Assembly (NCBI RefSeq): GCF_030525755.1
Contig: NZ_JAUNEC010000054.1
Span: forward strand, 1-11,328
Reading direction: 5' to 3'
DNA length: 11,328 nucleotides
From: Alysiella sp.
Lineage (GTDB): Bacteria; Pseudomonadota; Gammaproteobacteria; Burkholderiales; Neisseriaceae
This document shows positions 1-6,575 of this stretch, in pieces (the stretch's first letter is position 1; every line of letters starts with the position of its first letter). The notes beneath the pieces were generated by a model. The model saw only the letters and a list, made by a program, of their open reading frames with translations. It searched no databases and was not told where the DNA came from. The position numbers and the translations under genes are program-made.

Positions 1-60
1 GCGATTTGGCTGTACATTTTTTTAAATCCTTTGTTGAAAGATTTTTTTGGGGAATGTGGT

Positions 61-75
61 TTCAGGCTGCCTGAA
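61..75. repeat. Palindromic DNA uptake sequence
   Basis: The 15-mer TTCAGGCTGCCTGAA contains the 12-mer AGGCTGCCTGAA on the plus strand and AGGCAGCCTGAA on the minus strand. These match the DUS dialects I recall for Simonsiella and Kingella respectively. It lies just past the 3' end of the DUF6630-like gene. DUS mark DNA for uptake by the type IV pilus competence system of Neisseriaceae. Confidence 0.85.
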
Positions 76-90
76 AAATGTGGATTAAAC

Positions 91-657
91 TCACAATTCA
101 TTAAATGATAAAATAAAAATACCTAATTTTTCAGCATATTCTAAAATGGGCTGTTGATGCGTTTTCGGTACAACAATGATGCCGTAGTCATCGCCACCAC
201 TGGCAATGTCCAGCAAAGTGAACGCTGAACAGGCTTCCAATTTGCGGCAAACCACGCCCATATCATTGCCACACTCAGCAAAATCTATTTGAAACGGTTG
301 ATGAATTTGCAAACTGATGAATTTGCTTAATTGTTCAGCATCAAATTTCCAATCATCGTGATAACACGGTAACGCCAAACGCAAAGCATGGCAATACAAT
401 TCATCTGCGTGATATTCATCAAGATGCGCCAAATCGTCTTCCAGCCAAATACCTTCGTCCAACAATTTTTGTGCAAAAGCGGCACGATTATGTTGAATAT
501 CATCATGGTCTTGAAGTAAAACTTGGCGGCTTTCATCGTCTAAATCATGATTGAAATTCAATAAATCAATCAGTTTTGTCCAATCATCATTTTGCCTATT
601 TGGATTTAGGGGAACGTAGCGATGCAAATACTTTGTCCATTTTTGCCACATATTCAT
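91..657 (-). CDS. DUF6630-like hypothetical protein
   Basis: A soluble, acidic 188-residue protein with no signal peptide or membrane segment. The central block GIWLEDDLAHLDEYHADEL (about residues 69-87), the following W-K-F-D-A segment and the C-terminal IIVVPKTH stretch recall the uncharacterised DUF6630 family; this is recognition by eye, not a search. No catalytic residues can be named. The ATG at 657 is preceded on the minus strand by AAGGAAA, a plausible ribosome binding site. The gene lies about 230 bp beyond the penA terminator, so it is probably a separate transcription unit, although it occupies the place where murE would be expected in a Neisseria-type dcw cluster. Its function is unknown. 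Confidence 0.75.
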   Translation of the reverse strand: MNMWQKWTKYLHRYVPLNPNRQNDDWTKLIDLLNFNHDLDDESRQVLLQDHDDIQHNRAAFAQKLLDEGIWLEDDLAHLDEYHADELYCHALRLALPCYHDDWKFDAEQLSKFISLQIHQPFQIDFAECGNDMGVVCRKLEACSAFTLLDIASGGDDYGIIVVPKTHQQPILEYAEKLGIFILSFNEL

Positions 658-689
658 GCCATATTTCCTTTTTTATTGAAAAATGCGCT

Positions 690-704
690 TTCAGGCTGCC
701 TGAA
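690..704. repeat. Palindromic DNA uptake sequence
   Basis: TTCAGGCTGCCTGAA, identical to the copy at 61-75, lies in the intergenic stretch between the DUF6630-like gene and penA. The two copies bracket the DUF6630-like gene. Confidence 0.85.
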
Positions 705-844
705 AATCAAATACCCATTACAAATTATGGTATGTTCATTTGTAGTGCTTTCCATTGGGGTTACTATATACAAGGTAATGAAATAAACAGCCCAAGACAA
801 AACAACGTGCAGCAGTAATTGATTTAAAATTTTTCCTTAACACA

Positions 845-875
845 ACAGACCTTTACCCAAAGGATAAAGGTCTGT
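845..875 (-). terminator. Hairpin terminator after penA
   Basis: An 11-bp perfect inverted repeat (ACAGACCTTTA / TAAAGGTCTGT) with a 9-nt loop begins about 10 bp past the penA stop. On the minus strand the stem is not followed by a clean U run; only GUUAAGG and then AAAAAUUUU come after it. It is therefore either an imperfect intrinsic terminator or an mRNA 3'-end stabilising stem. It marks the likely end of the mraZ-penA transcript. Confidence 0.6.
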
Positions 876-884
876 CAAAATAAA

Positions 885-2660
885 TCATGATTTGTTGATA
901 GTGCTATCAGAGGTATGCGTTGGCTTGACTCCCAATAATTTCAAACCACCTGACATAACTTCTCGGAATACAGGTCCAGCTACTGTACCACCATAAAAAC
1001 CTTTACCGCTTGGTTCATCTATGCTTACTGCTACTATCAAACGTGGGGCTTCTGCTGGTGCAAATCCTACAAAGCTGGCAGTGTATTTGCCTTCTACATA
1101 TTTACCATTAATGGATTTACGTGCTGTACCTGTTTTACCTGCCACATCATAACCTTCAATTGCACCTGATTGCCCTGTACCACCTTTTTGGGTTACGCTG
1201 ACCATTAAACGGCGCATTAAACGGGCTGTTTCAGGTTTGATAACAAGCGTACCTTGTGCTTGTCCATATTGTTTGAAAATGGTTGCTGGCATCAACTGTC
1301 CATCAGCTGTAAATATGGTATAGGCTTGCGCCATTTGTAACAGATTCACACCTATGGCATAACCATAAGACATTACGGCTTTATCCAATTTACCCCATTT
1401 ATGTGCAGGTGCCAATGCTACATATTGTTCACCGCCTACGCCCGATTGGGTTTTTCTACCCACACCAACATTTGAATAGTAATCATACATTTGTTGGTTA
1501 TCATACATCGCGGCAATTTTACTCACACCCACATTAGATGATTTTTGCAAAATACCTTGTGCATCTAAATTGGGATAAAAATGTGTATCTTGAATGATTT
1601 TCTTACCAATGGAATAAGGACGGGTATCAAATAATGTGTTGGCATTGATTTTGCCATCATCTAATGCTTTGGCAACAATAAAAGGTTTAATAATTGAACC
1701 TGGTTCCATCGTACTGGCAACCGCAAAATTTTTCCATGTTTCAGCCTCAAACGCTGGATAATAGTTGGCATCATAGTCGGGGAAACTGCTCATAGCCAAA
1801 ATTTCACCTGTTTGTGCGTCCAATACCACAACGCCTCCTGCTTTAGCTTGGAAATGTTGCAATGCTTTACCCAATTCTTCATTTGCCAAACGTTGCATGG
1901 CTTCATCAACCGATAACACCAAAGTTTGACCCGATTGGGCAGACACATTTTCTGGTGAATCAAGCAATTCAATCACATTTTGATAACGATCGCGCAAAAC
2001 AATTTGCTTACCATCAAAACCCGTTAGTGGCTTATTTTGTAATTTTTCCAATCCTTCCAAACCCACACCATTGCTGTTGGCAAAACCTACAATGTGAGAA
2101 AACAAGCGCCCCGTTGGATAAGAGCGTTCTGTTGATTCTTCAAAACGCAAAGATGGAATTTTCAAAGCCATCAGCGTATCGGCTTCTTCCAAAGTCAATT
2201 TGGTTTTAAAATTCACATAAGTACTGTCTAAATCTTGCAGCTTGGCACGCACTTCGCTTTCAGGCAGCTTTAATAATGCTGCCAACTTGGTAAATTGTGC
2301 ATCACTGATGACATTCCAATTGATTTCATCGCCTTTTCGTTTAGGTTCATAAATCTTCTTTGGATTAAAAGTAGGCATCTTAATATGACGACTTACTGCC
2401 AATACCGCACCATTTCGATCGGTAATCATGCCACGCAAAGCGGGTTCTTTGATGCTGCGAATCAAACGTTCATCACTTTCCTTGCTCAAAATGGCGCTGT
2501 TTCGAATTTGACTGAACACACCATAAGCCACCAAAAACACAAAAGCCATACCAATCACAGCTGTCAGCACAGCCAAACGCCCACCGCTGTTTCTCACAAC
2601 AGCTGCAGTCTTTTTTTCTTCACAAACCATATAAGGCTTGTAATCATTGCGTATCAACAT
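885..2660 (-). CDS. penA: Penicillin-binding protein 2 (FtsI), septal transpeptidase
   Basis: Class B PBP that cross-links septal peptidoglycan and is the division-specific partner of FtsW. It is 591 residues, against 581 for the gonococcal PBP2 I recall, and aligns with it from the first residues (MLIRNDYKP). There is one N-terminal membrane segment (about 29-50), a dimerisation/pedestal region beginning near RGMITDRNGAVLA, and a transpeptidase domain with all three active-site motifs: SIIK with nucleophile Ser322, SSN at 374-376 and KTG at 509-511. At equivalents of gonococcal resistance positions (offset +12), Ile312, Ala501, Gly542, Gly545 and Pro551 all keep the susceptible-type residue, Val316 is Ile, and Asn512 is Gly. 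There is no sign of a mosaic allele, but the species baseline is unknown. Start codon 52 bp after ftsL; a weak GGAT precedes it. Confidence 0.96.
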   Translation of the reverse strand: MLIRNDYKPYMVCEEKKTAAVVRNSGGRLAVLTAVIGMAFVFLVAYGVFSQIRNSAILSKESDERLIRSIKEPALRGMITDRNGAVLAVSRHIKMPTFNPKKIYEPKRKGDEINWNVISDAQFTKLAALLKLPESEVRAKLQDLDSTYVNFKTKLTLEEADTLMALKIPSLRFEESTERSYPTGRLFSHIVGFANSNGVGLEGLEKLQNKPLTGFDGKQIVLRDRYQNVIELLDSPENVSAQSGQTLVLSVDEAMQRLANEELGKALQHFQAKAGGVVVLDAQTGEILAMSSFPDYDANYYPAFEAETWKNFAVASTMEPGSIIKPFIVAKALDDGKINANTLFDTRPYSIGKKIIQDTHFYPNLDAQGILQKSSNVGVSKIAAMYDNQQMYDYYSNVGVGRKTQSGVGGEQYVALAPAHKWGKLDKAVMSYGYAIGVNLLQMAQAYTIFTADGQLMPATIFKQYGQAQGTLVIKPETARLMRRLMVSVTQKGGTGQSGAIEGYDVAGKTGTARKSINGKYVEGKYTASFVGFAPAEAPRLIVAVSIDEPSGKGFYGGTVAGPVFREVMSGGLKLLGVKPTHTSDSTINKS

Positions 2661-2712
2661 AATCCAACTCTAAACTGCATCAAAATCACCACCAAGTGGC
2701 GTTTATTATTTC

Positions 2713-2967
2713 CTATGGTTCAATCACTTCTTCTGCTTTGGGTTCACGCAAATTCATTTTTTGCGCCGCTTCAGTAACAAATCGCGCATCAGAATGACGG
2801 CTGTGTTCATAAAGTAAATCGGCTCGGTCTTGTTTTAAACGGATTTCCTCTTCCTGCCCTTTACCATAAATTTGCGTTTGACGCTTAATGCCCAAACGCA
2901 AATCGGTTACATAAAGTGCCGATAAAGTAACCGCAAACAATAACAATAAATTTAATTTGGAAAACAT
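2713..2967 (-). CDS. ftsL: Cell division protein FtsL
   Basis: An 84-residue bitopic membrane protein with a short cytoplasmic start, one membrane helix (about residues 5-20, LNLLLLFAVTLSALYV) and a periplasmic region rich in charged residues that can form the coiled coil through which FtsL pairs with FtsB and joins the FtsQBL complex at the septum. The basic-hydrophobic VTDLRLGIKRQTQ segment after the helix and the position between rsmH and penA are diagnostic of FtsL in dcw clusters. Sequence conservation alone would be weak. AGGAAG at 2973-2978 on the minus strand, 5 nt before the ATG, is a good ribosome binding site. The gene starts 30 bp after rsmH. Confidence 0.92.
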   Translation of the reverse strand: MFSKLNLLLLFAVTLSALYVTDLRLGIKRQTQIYGKGQEEEIRLKQDRADLLYEHSRHSDARFVTEAAQKMNLREPKAEEVIEP

Positions 2968-2996
2968 GGCTTCTTCCTGCTGTCCTGATTGATGTG

Positions 2997-3011
2997 TTCA
3001 GGCAGCCTGAA
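2997..3011. repeat. DNA uptake sequence forming the rsmH stop codon
   Basis: TTCAGGCAGCCTGAA overlaps the last codons of rsmH. Read on the minus strand it encodes Phe-Gln-Ala-Ala followed by TGA, so the uptake sequence provides both the C-terminal residues and the stop codon. Confidence 0.85.
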
Positions 3012-3954
3012 AATCACCGCTCGTCCGCTCTGCCACACGCAATACGGCAGAACGCGCTCTAGGATTGGCAACCACTTCATCATCACTGGGCTTAATCGCC
3101 TTGCCGATTGCCAACAAGGGCGGTTGTGGCAAATCGCTGTCGCGCACGGCAGCCCATTTGGGCAAAGGCGCATGGGTGGAATGCGTGCGAATAAACTGTT
3201 TTACAATGCGATCTTCCAACGAATGGAATGCGATGACCGCCAACCTGCCCCCCGTTTTGAGCCGCGCGGTAACTTGGGGGAGCGTTTGTTCAATTTCGTC
3301 AAGCTCGCGGTTAATGTAGATGCGAATGGCTTGAAACGTGCGCGTGGCTGGGTCTTGCCCGCGCTCGCGAGTACGGACGCATTGCGCCGCAATCTGCGCC
3401 AACTGGCGGGTTGTATCAATGGGACTTTCGCCACGTTGCGCCACAATGGCGCGCGCGATTTGGCGACTAAACCGCTCTTCACCATAATTTTTGATTACCT
3501 CGTGTATTTCCTGTTCATCGGCTTGGGCAAGCCATTGGGCGGCGGATTGCCCGCGTGTGGTGTCCATGCGCATATCCAGTGGCGCGTCAAAACGGAAACT
3601 GAATCCGCGTGAAGCATCGTCAATTTGTGGCGATGAAATACCCAAATCAAACAATGCGCCGTCAATTTTGTCCACGCCCAAATCGTTTAAGGCTGCCTGA
3701 AAAGTGGCAAAACCATTGTGTATCACGCTGATGCGCTTGTCGTTTTTTGCCCAATTTTCAGCAACTTCAATGGCTTGCGGGTCTTTATCAAACACAATCA
3801 GCCTGCCCCGTTCGCCCAAACGCGACAGCAACAAGTGCGAATGCCCACCGCGCCCAAACGTGCCGTCCACATACACGCCATCGGCTTGCACGTTGAGCGC
3901 GTCCACCGTTTCGTGCAACAAAACCGTGATGTGTTGAAAAGTTCTTGTATTCAT
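2998..3954 (-). CDS. rsmH: 16S rRNA (cytosine1402-N4)-methyltransferase RsmH
   Basis: Also known as MraW. It uses S-adenosylmethionine to methylate N4 of C1402 in the decoding centre of 16S rRNA. The 318-residue length is normal. Visible signatures: the SAM-binding loop VDGTFGRGGHS (29-39), DKDPQA (57-62), FDLGISSPQ (102-110), the GFSFRFDAPLDMRMD block (117-131), YGEERFSRQIARAI (147-160), and a C-terminal FHSLEDRIVKQF motif. The ATG overlaps the mraZ stop by 4 nt (ATGA), which implies translational coupling. G+C is clearly higher here than in mraZ or penA. Two DUS lie within the gene, one of which encodes FQAA at residues 85-88 and the other the last residues and stop codon. Confidence 0.97.
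   Translation of the reverse strand: MNTRTFQHITVLLHETVDALNVQADGVYVDGTFGRGGHSHLLLSRLGERGRLIVFDKDPQAIEVAENWAKNDKRISVIHNGFATFQAALNDLGVDKIDGALFDLGISSPQIDDASRGFSFRFDAPLDMRMDTTRGQSAAQWLAQADEQEIHEVIKNYGEERFSRQIARAIVAQRGESPIDTTRQLAQIAAQCVRTRERGQDPATRTFQAIRIYINRELDEIEQTLPQVTARLKTGGRLAVIAFHSLEDRIVKQFIRTHSTHAPLPKWAAVRDSDLPQPPLLAIGKAIKPSDDEVVANPRARSAVLRVAERTSGDFQAA
3690..3701 (+). repeat. DNA uptake sequence inside rsmH
   Basis: AGGCTGCCTGAA on the plus strand, without the 5' TTC that would make it palindromic, so it is unambiguously the Simonsiella-type dialect. On the minus strand it encodes F-Q-A-A within rsmH. Confidence 0.8.
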
Positions 3955-4424
3955 AACTGCAAATCCGTTTGGCTTAAATCAAAATCCAACTCGTCCGCAT
4001 CAATAGACAAAGCTTTTTCGGTTTCAGCCAATTTCTGCTCGCGTCCCCACAATTCCAAACGGTTCACGCGACCAACCAGCATCACATCTTTATCAAAATC
4101 CACTAAACGGCGCAAATTAACAGGTAAAAGTACACGCCCCGCGTTGTCCACTTCTAAAGTTTCTGCATTGTGCAATAACAAATTTTGATAAAGCTGTAAA
4201 TTGGGTTTGCCTTTTACATTTAAACGCAAAAGCTGTTGTTCTACTTTTTCCCACTCACATTCAGGGTAAAACAGCAAACGTTCACGGCTGTCCAATGTAA
4301 CCACCATACGCGCCACGTCTGCATTTCCCGCAGCAAAATCACGCGACAAAACCTCACGGAATTTGGCAGGTACAGCCAAACGCCCTTTGGGATCTATCGT
4401 TAGTTCATGAGCACCGCGAAACAT
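3951..4424 (-). CDS. mraZ: Transcriptional regulator MraZ
   Basis: MraZ is the first gene of dcw clusters. It forms ring oligomers and represses its own promoter by binding repeated short boxes. With the start at 4424 the protein is 157 residues and begins MFRGAHELTIDPKGR, the family's typical N terminus. It contains two AbrB/SpoVT-like swapped-hairpin units, each with the D-x-x-G-R core: Asp11-Arg15 (DPKGRLAVPAKFR) and Asp93-Arg97 (DNAGRVLLPVNLR). An in-frame GTG at 4481 would add 19 residues but is not supported by the family. No clear Shine-Dalgarno sequence precedes the ATG; the upstream leader is about 120 nt. The C-terminal tail is acidic. The gene overlaps rsmH by 4 nt. Confidence 0.95.
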   Translation of the reverse strand: MFRGAHELTIDPKGRLAVPAKFREVLSRDFAAGNADVARMVVTLDSRERLLFYPECEWEKVEQQLLRLNVKGKPNLQLYQNLLLHNAETLEVDNAGRVLLPVNLRRLVDFDKDVMLVGRVNRLELWGREQKLAETEKALSIDADELDFDLSQTDLQL

Positions 4425-4519
4425 TTTTTCAACTTGATTTATCAGAAAATGGGAAAAACCAGTTAAAGTAGCCTGAAACACAATTCAGCCTCATTAACCG
4501 AAAACAAAAGACAAATGGC

Positions 4520-4544
4520 AACACTTTCCACCACTTTGCCCCAC
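4520..4544 (-). promoter_or_regulatory. Probable MraZ operator (three boxes, 10-nt period)
   Basis: Reading the minus strand, GTGGG, GTGGT and GTGTT begin at 4544, 4534 and 4524, exactly 10 nt apart. In E. coli MraZ binds TGGGN boxes separated by 5 nt, which is the same period. The boxes lie just downstream of the predicted transcription start (near 4546), a position that suits autorepression. Only the first box is a full match; the second and third are degenerate. Confidence 0.65.
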
Positions 4545-4552
4545 ATACCTAC

Positions 4553-4581
4553 ACTATAAGCAAAAAAAGGCTCATCGTCAA
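4553..4581 (-). promoter_or_regulatory. Sigma-70 promoter for the mraZ-penA operon
   Basis: On the minus strand a -35 hexamer TTGACG (4576-4581) and a -10 hexamer TATAGT (4553-4558) are separated by exactly 17 bp that include a run of seven T. Each hexamer has one mismatch to consensus. It is the only strong promoter seen ahead of mraZ. Confidence 0.75.
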
Positions 4582-4646
4582 ACCAAGCAAGCCACTTCCA
4601 CCCACCAAAACTGCCTGTTTCTACTGATAAAAATCCCATAAAAAAA

Positions 4647-4668
4647 CTGCCTGAAAACATTCAGGCAG
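4647..4668 (-). terminator. DUS-derived hairpin with T tract
   Basis: A 9-bp inverted repeat (CTGCCTGAA / TTCAGGCAG) around a 4-nt loop, followed on the minus strand by TTTTTT. It fits an intrinsic terminator for transcription entering from the right. It lies upstream of the mraZ promoter, so it would shield the dcw operon from read-through. Paired DUS-like sequences acting as terminators are well known in Neisseriaceae. Confidence 0.7.
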
Positions 4669-4758
4669 CTTCAAAAATGGCACAAATCAAACCCCAAATA
4701 CAAAAAAACAAATAAAACAAAGCATGTAAAGCAATAAGGTACAAACCATAAATCACGT

Positions 4759-4764
4759 TATAAT
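4759..4764 (+). promoter_or_regulatory. Possible -10 element for the MidA-family gene
   Basis: A perfect TATAAT stands 39 bp before the ATG at 4804. No convincing -35 hexamer is found at 16-18 bp spacing (the region reads TAAGGTAC), so activity would be weak or activator-dependent. Confidence 0.45.
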
Positions 4765-4803
4765 GCGCCAACATCACACCCTTGTTTTACACAATTTAAC
4801 ACC

Positions 4804-5967
4804 ATGCATTCAACTCCAATACCCACACCTTCAAGCGAAGCCATCGCTGCTTCACAACAACTGGAACAATACATCGCCACCGACATCATTGCACAAGGTG
4901 GACGCATTGCGTTTTCCCGTTTCATGCAACACGCGCTGTATGCACCCAAGTTGGGCTACTACACAGGTGGCTCACGCAAAATTGGCGCAACAGGCGACTT
5001 CATTACCGCCCCCGCACTTACGCCCTTATTTGCCCAAACCCTAGCGATTCAACTGGCACAAATCTTGCCACAAACAGCAGGTAATATTTATGAATTTGGC
5101 GCAGGCACAGGCACACTCGCTGCTGACTTACTCAATGCGCTTTCAGGCAGCCTCAAACATTATTTCATCATTGAACTCTCGCCTGATTTAGCACAACGCC
5201 AACGTGAATATATTGCACAACACGCCCCTGAAAAACTGTCATCTGTCATATGGCTGAACACACTGCCTGAAAACTTCAACGGCATCATCATCGGCAACGA
5301 AGTTTTGGACGCCATGCCTGTAGAACGCATCTTAATGAAAGAAAATGGTGCATATCAACAGGCTTTCGTATGCCACAATGAAAATGGTTTTTTTATTGAA
5401 TATCAAGATTTAAACCACAATGACTTGTTTCAGGCAGCCCAAACCTATTTCCCTGCACCACAAACGCAAAACTATGTTTCAGAACTGCATCCTGCACAAC
5501 ACGCTTTCATACGCACACTCGCTGAAAAACTCACTTGTGGCAGCATGATATGGCTGGATTATGGCTTTGATGCTGCCCAGTATTATCACCCACAACGCAC
5601 AGATGGTACACTCATTGGTCATCATCGCCACCACACCACTCACGACCCGTTTTTCCACGTAGGCTTGACCGATTTGACTGCACATGTCAATTTCAGCGAC
5701 ATTGCAGCTGCTGCTTATGAAAGTGGTTTAGATTTAATTGGTTATACCAATCAAGCCACATTTTTATTTAATTTGGGCATTTTGGATTTACTCGCCAAAC
5801 AGTTTCCTGAAACCAATACCCCCCAATACGTTCAGACAGCCCATGCTGTGAATGTTTTAACTGGGTCGCACGAAATGGGTGAATTGTTCAAAATCATCGC
5901 TTTTGGCAAAGACGTGGATGTAGATTGGCTTGGTTTTACACATGGCGATTTATGCCATAAATTGTGA
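4804..5967 (+). CDS. MidA/NDUFAF7-family SAM-dependent methyltransferase
   Basis: A 387-residue class I methyltransferase of the COG1565 (MidA) family. In mitochondria the relative NDUFAF7 methylates an arginine of the complex I subunit NDUFS2; the bacterial substrate is not established. Features seen: GDFITAPALTPLFAQ (64-78), the SAM motif I YEFGAGTGTLA (96-106), ELSPDLAQRQRE (124-135) as the acidic-loop region, IIGNEVLDAMPV (162-173), LDYGF (251-255), and the family block DPFFHVGLTDLTAHVNF (281-297). The length fits the family and no frame is broken. No strong ribosome binding site precedes the ATG, but the protein starts reasonably there. It is transcribed divergently from mraZ and has its own terminator. 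Two partial DUS lie in the coding sequence (for example encoding LFQAA near 208-212). Confidence 0.9.
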   Translation: MHSTPIPTPSSEAIAASQQLEQYIATDIIAQGGRIAFSRFMQHALYAPKLGYYTGGSRKIGATGDFITAPALTPLFAQTLAIQLAQILPQTAGNIYEFGAGTGTLAADLLNALSGSLKHYFIIELSPDLAQRQREYIAQHAPEKLSSVIWLNTLPENFNGIIIGNEVLDAMPVERILMKENGAYQQAFVCHNENGFFIEYQDLNHNDLFQAAQTYFPAPQTQNYVSELHPAQHAFIRTLAEKLTCGSMIWLDYGFDAAQYYHPQRTDGTLIGHHRHHTTHDPFFHVGLTDLTAHVNFSDIAAAAYESGLDLIGYTNQATFLFNLGILDLLAKQFPETNTPQYVQTAHAVNVLTGSHEMGELFKIIAFGKDVDVDWLGFTHGDLCHKL

Positions 5968-6000
5968 TTTTCAGGCAGCATCAATCAGGCTGCCTGAAAA
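5968..6000 (+). terminator. DUS-pair hairpin terminator after the MidA-family gene
   Basis: A perfect 12-bp inverted repeat (TTTTCAGGCAGC / GCTGCCTGAAAA) around a 9-nt loop starts directly after the stop codon. The right arm contains the complete DUS AGGCTGCCTGAA (5987-5998); the left arm is an incomplete inverted copy. The stem closes with A-U pairs in place of a separate U run, as is common for DUS terminators. Confidence 0.8.
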
Positions 6001-6262
6001 TGATTAGGGGCTATTGACGATTTGAGACGTGAAGTTATTTTATAGATAAATGGGTTCAATTCAAGGCAGATAACGTAGCGGATTTACGAAGCCCAAATAC
6101 AAGCCAATGCGTTTTATTGGCTCGTATTTTCAACGCAAAATGGAACAAATTGAGCGTAAAAACAAGCACGAAACACACCGCTTCGCTGACAATATGGAAA
6201 ATGATGAATAGATGGAAAACGGTAATTGGGTTCATACCAAATGGTATTTAGGGTAGCATTTT
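6001..6262. other. Intergenic stretch with no recognised gene
   Basis: Short overlapping open frames exist on both strands but none is recognisable. On the minus strand one frame reads KIRANKTHWLVFGLRKSATLSALN near 6055-6125. I have an impression of similarity to anonymous dispersed neisserial ORFs but cannot substantiate it. It is possibly a repeat or decayed DNA. Confidence 0.4.
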
Positions 6263-6529
6263 TCAGTTGAATACCCATTTTTCGTCCCACTGTGCAGCAC
6301 CAATTGAGGTGGTTTTGTCCACGCCTGTTGACACAATATCTCGGCTGTCCCACATCACAATCGGCACACGATAGCCTGCTTGGTTTTTTGGGTCGTGTCC
6401 CACTTCATTGCACTGGTCGGACGTAAACACCAAACTTTCACTATGTATTTTAGCTATCATTTTGTCATTATTTTGCAAGTTTTTTGTCATGACAAAAAAT
6501 GCATAAATGTCTTGCTCTGTATCAGCCAA
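6263..6529 (-). pseudogene. Remnant of a sulfatase / phosphoethanolamine-transferase-like gene
   Basis: An 88-codon open frame whose middle part, LVFTSDQCNEVGHD and then QAGYRVPIVMWDS, resembles the C-terminal half of the sulfatase-fold lipid-A or cell-envelope phosphoethanolamine transferases, where the corresponding motif is SDHGE-x-GH followed by a V-P-hydrophobic-W block. Here the metal-binding His of SDHG is Gln and the Gly is Cys, and the usual spacing between the two motifs is shortened. Intact members exceed 450 residues and have an N-terminal membrane domain; neither the membrane domain nor the nucleophile Thr region is present nearby. I therefore read it as a decayed, inactive fragment. 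Assignment is by motif memory only. Confidence 0.45.
6480..6499. repeat. 20-bp perfect palindrome
   Basis: TTTTTTGTCATGACAAAAAA is exactly self-complementary with no loop. It could be a dimeric regulator site or, as A-tract/T-tract arms, a bidirectional weak terminator. It falls inside the decayed sulfatase-like frame. Confidence 0.6.
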
Positions 6530-6530
6530 A

Positions 6531-6575
6531 TGGGATTAATTTGGATGGAGTGGGATAAATTGGGATGGAATTGGT
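6531..6575 (+). repeat. Degenerate 10-nt-period TGGGA repeats
   Basis: Units starting at 6531, 6541, 6551, 6561 and 6571 read TGGGA, TTGGA, TGGGA, TGGGA and TTGGT, each followed by five variable bases. The first 20 bp and next 20 bp match at 17 of 20 positions, so this is also a tandem duplication of a 20-mer. Confidence 0.6.

Noticed and set aside
1..108. Two plus-strand frames open from the left edge, one ending WFQAA-stop at 74 and one ending at 108.
   Set aside because: Both are too short to identify and they compete with each other; either could be the tail of a gene to the left, but neither is supported beyond being open.
738..775. Possible minus-strand promoter (TATAGT) for the DUF6630-like gene.
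   Set aside because: No -35 hexamer is found at acceptable spacing, so it is not distinguishable from AT-rich background.
2295..2777. Plus-strand open frame of 160 codons opposite penA and the end of ftsL.
   Set aside because: It is antisense to well-supported genes, with a composition and residue usage typical of a shadow frame.
2989..3612. Plus-strand open frame of 207 codons antisense to rsmH.
   Set aside because: It mirrors the high-G+C coding sequence of rsmH, has no recognisable domains and no promoter or ribosome binding site.
3951..4481. Longer MraZ starting at GTG 4481, with 19 extra residues.
   Set aside because: The family begins at MF-x-G-x-H-E-L; the extra residues are encoded by a DUS-like remnant and leader sequence, and no ribosome binding site supports the GTG.
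6060..6230. Possible transposase remnant (plus-strand frame with MEQIERKN).
   Set aside because: The resemblance to IS1-type transposase is limited to a few residues; no inverted repeats or target duplications are visible.
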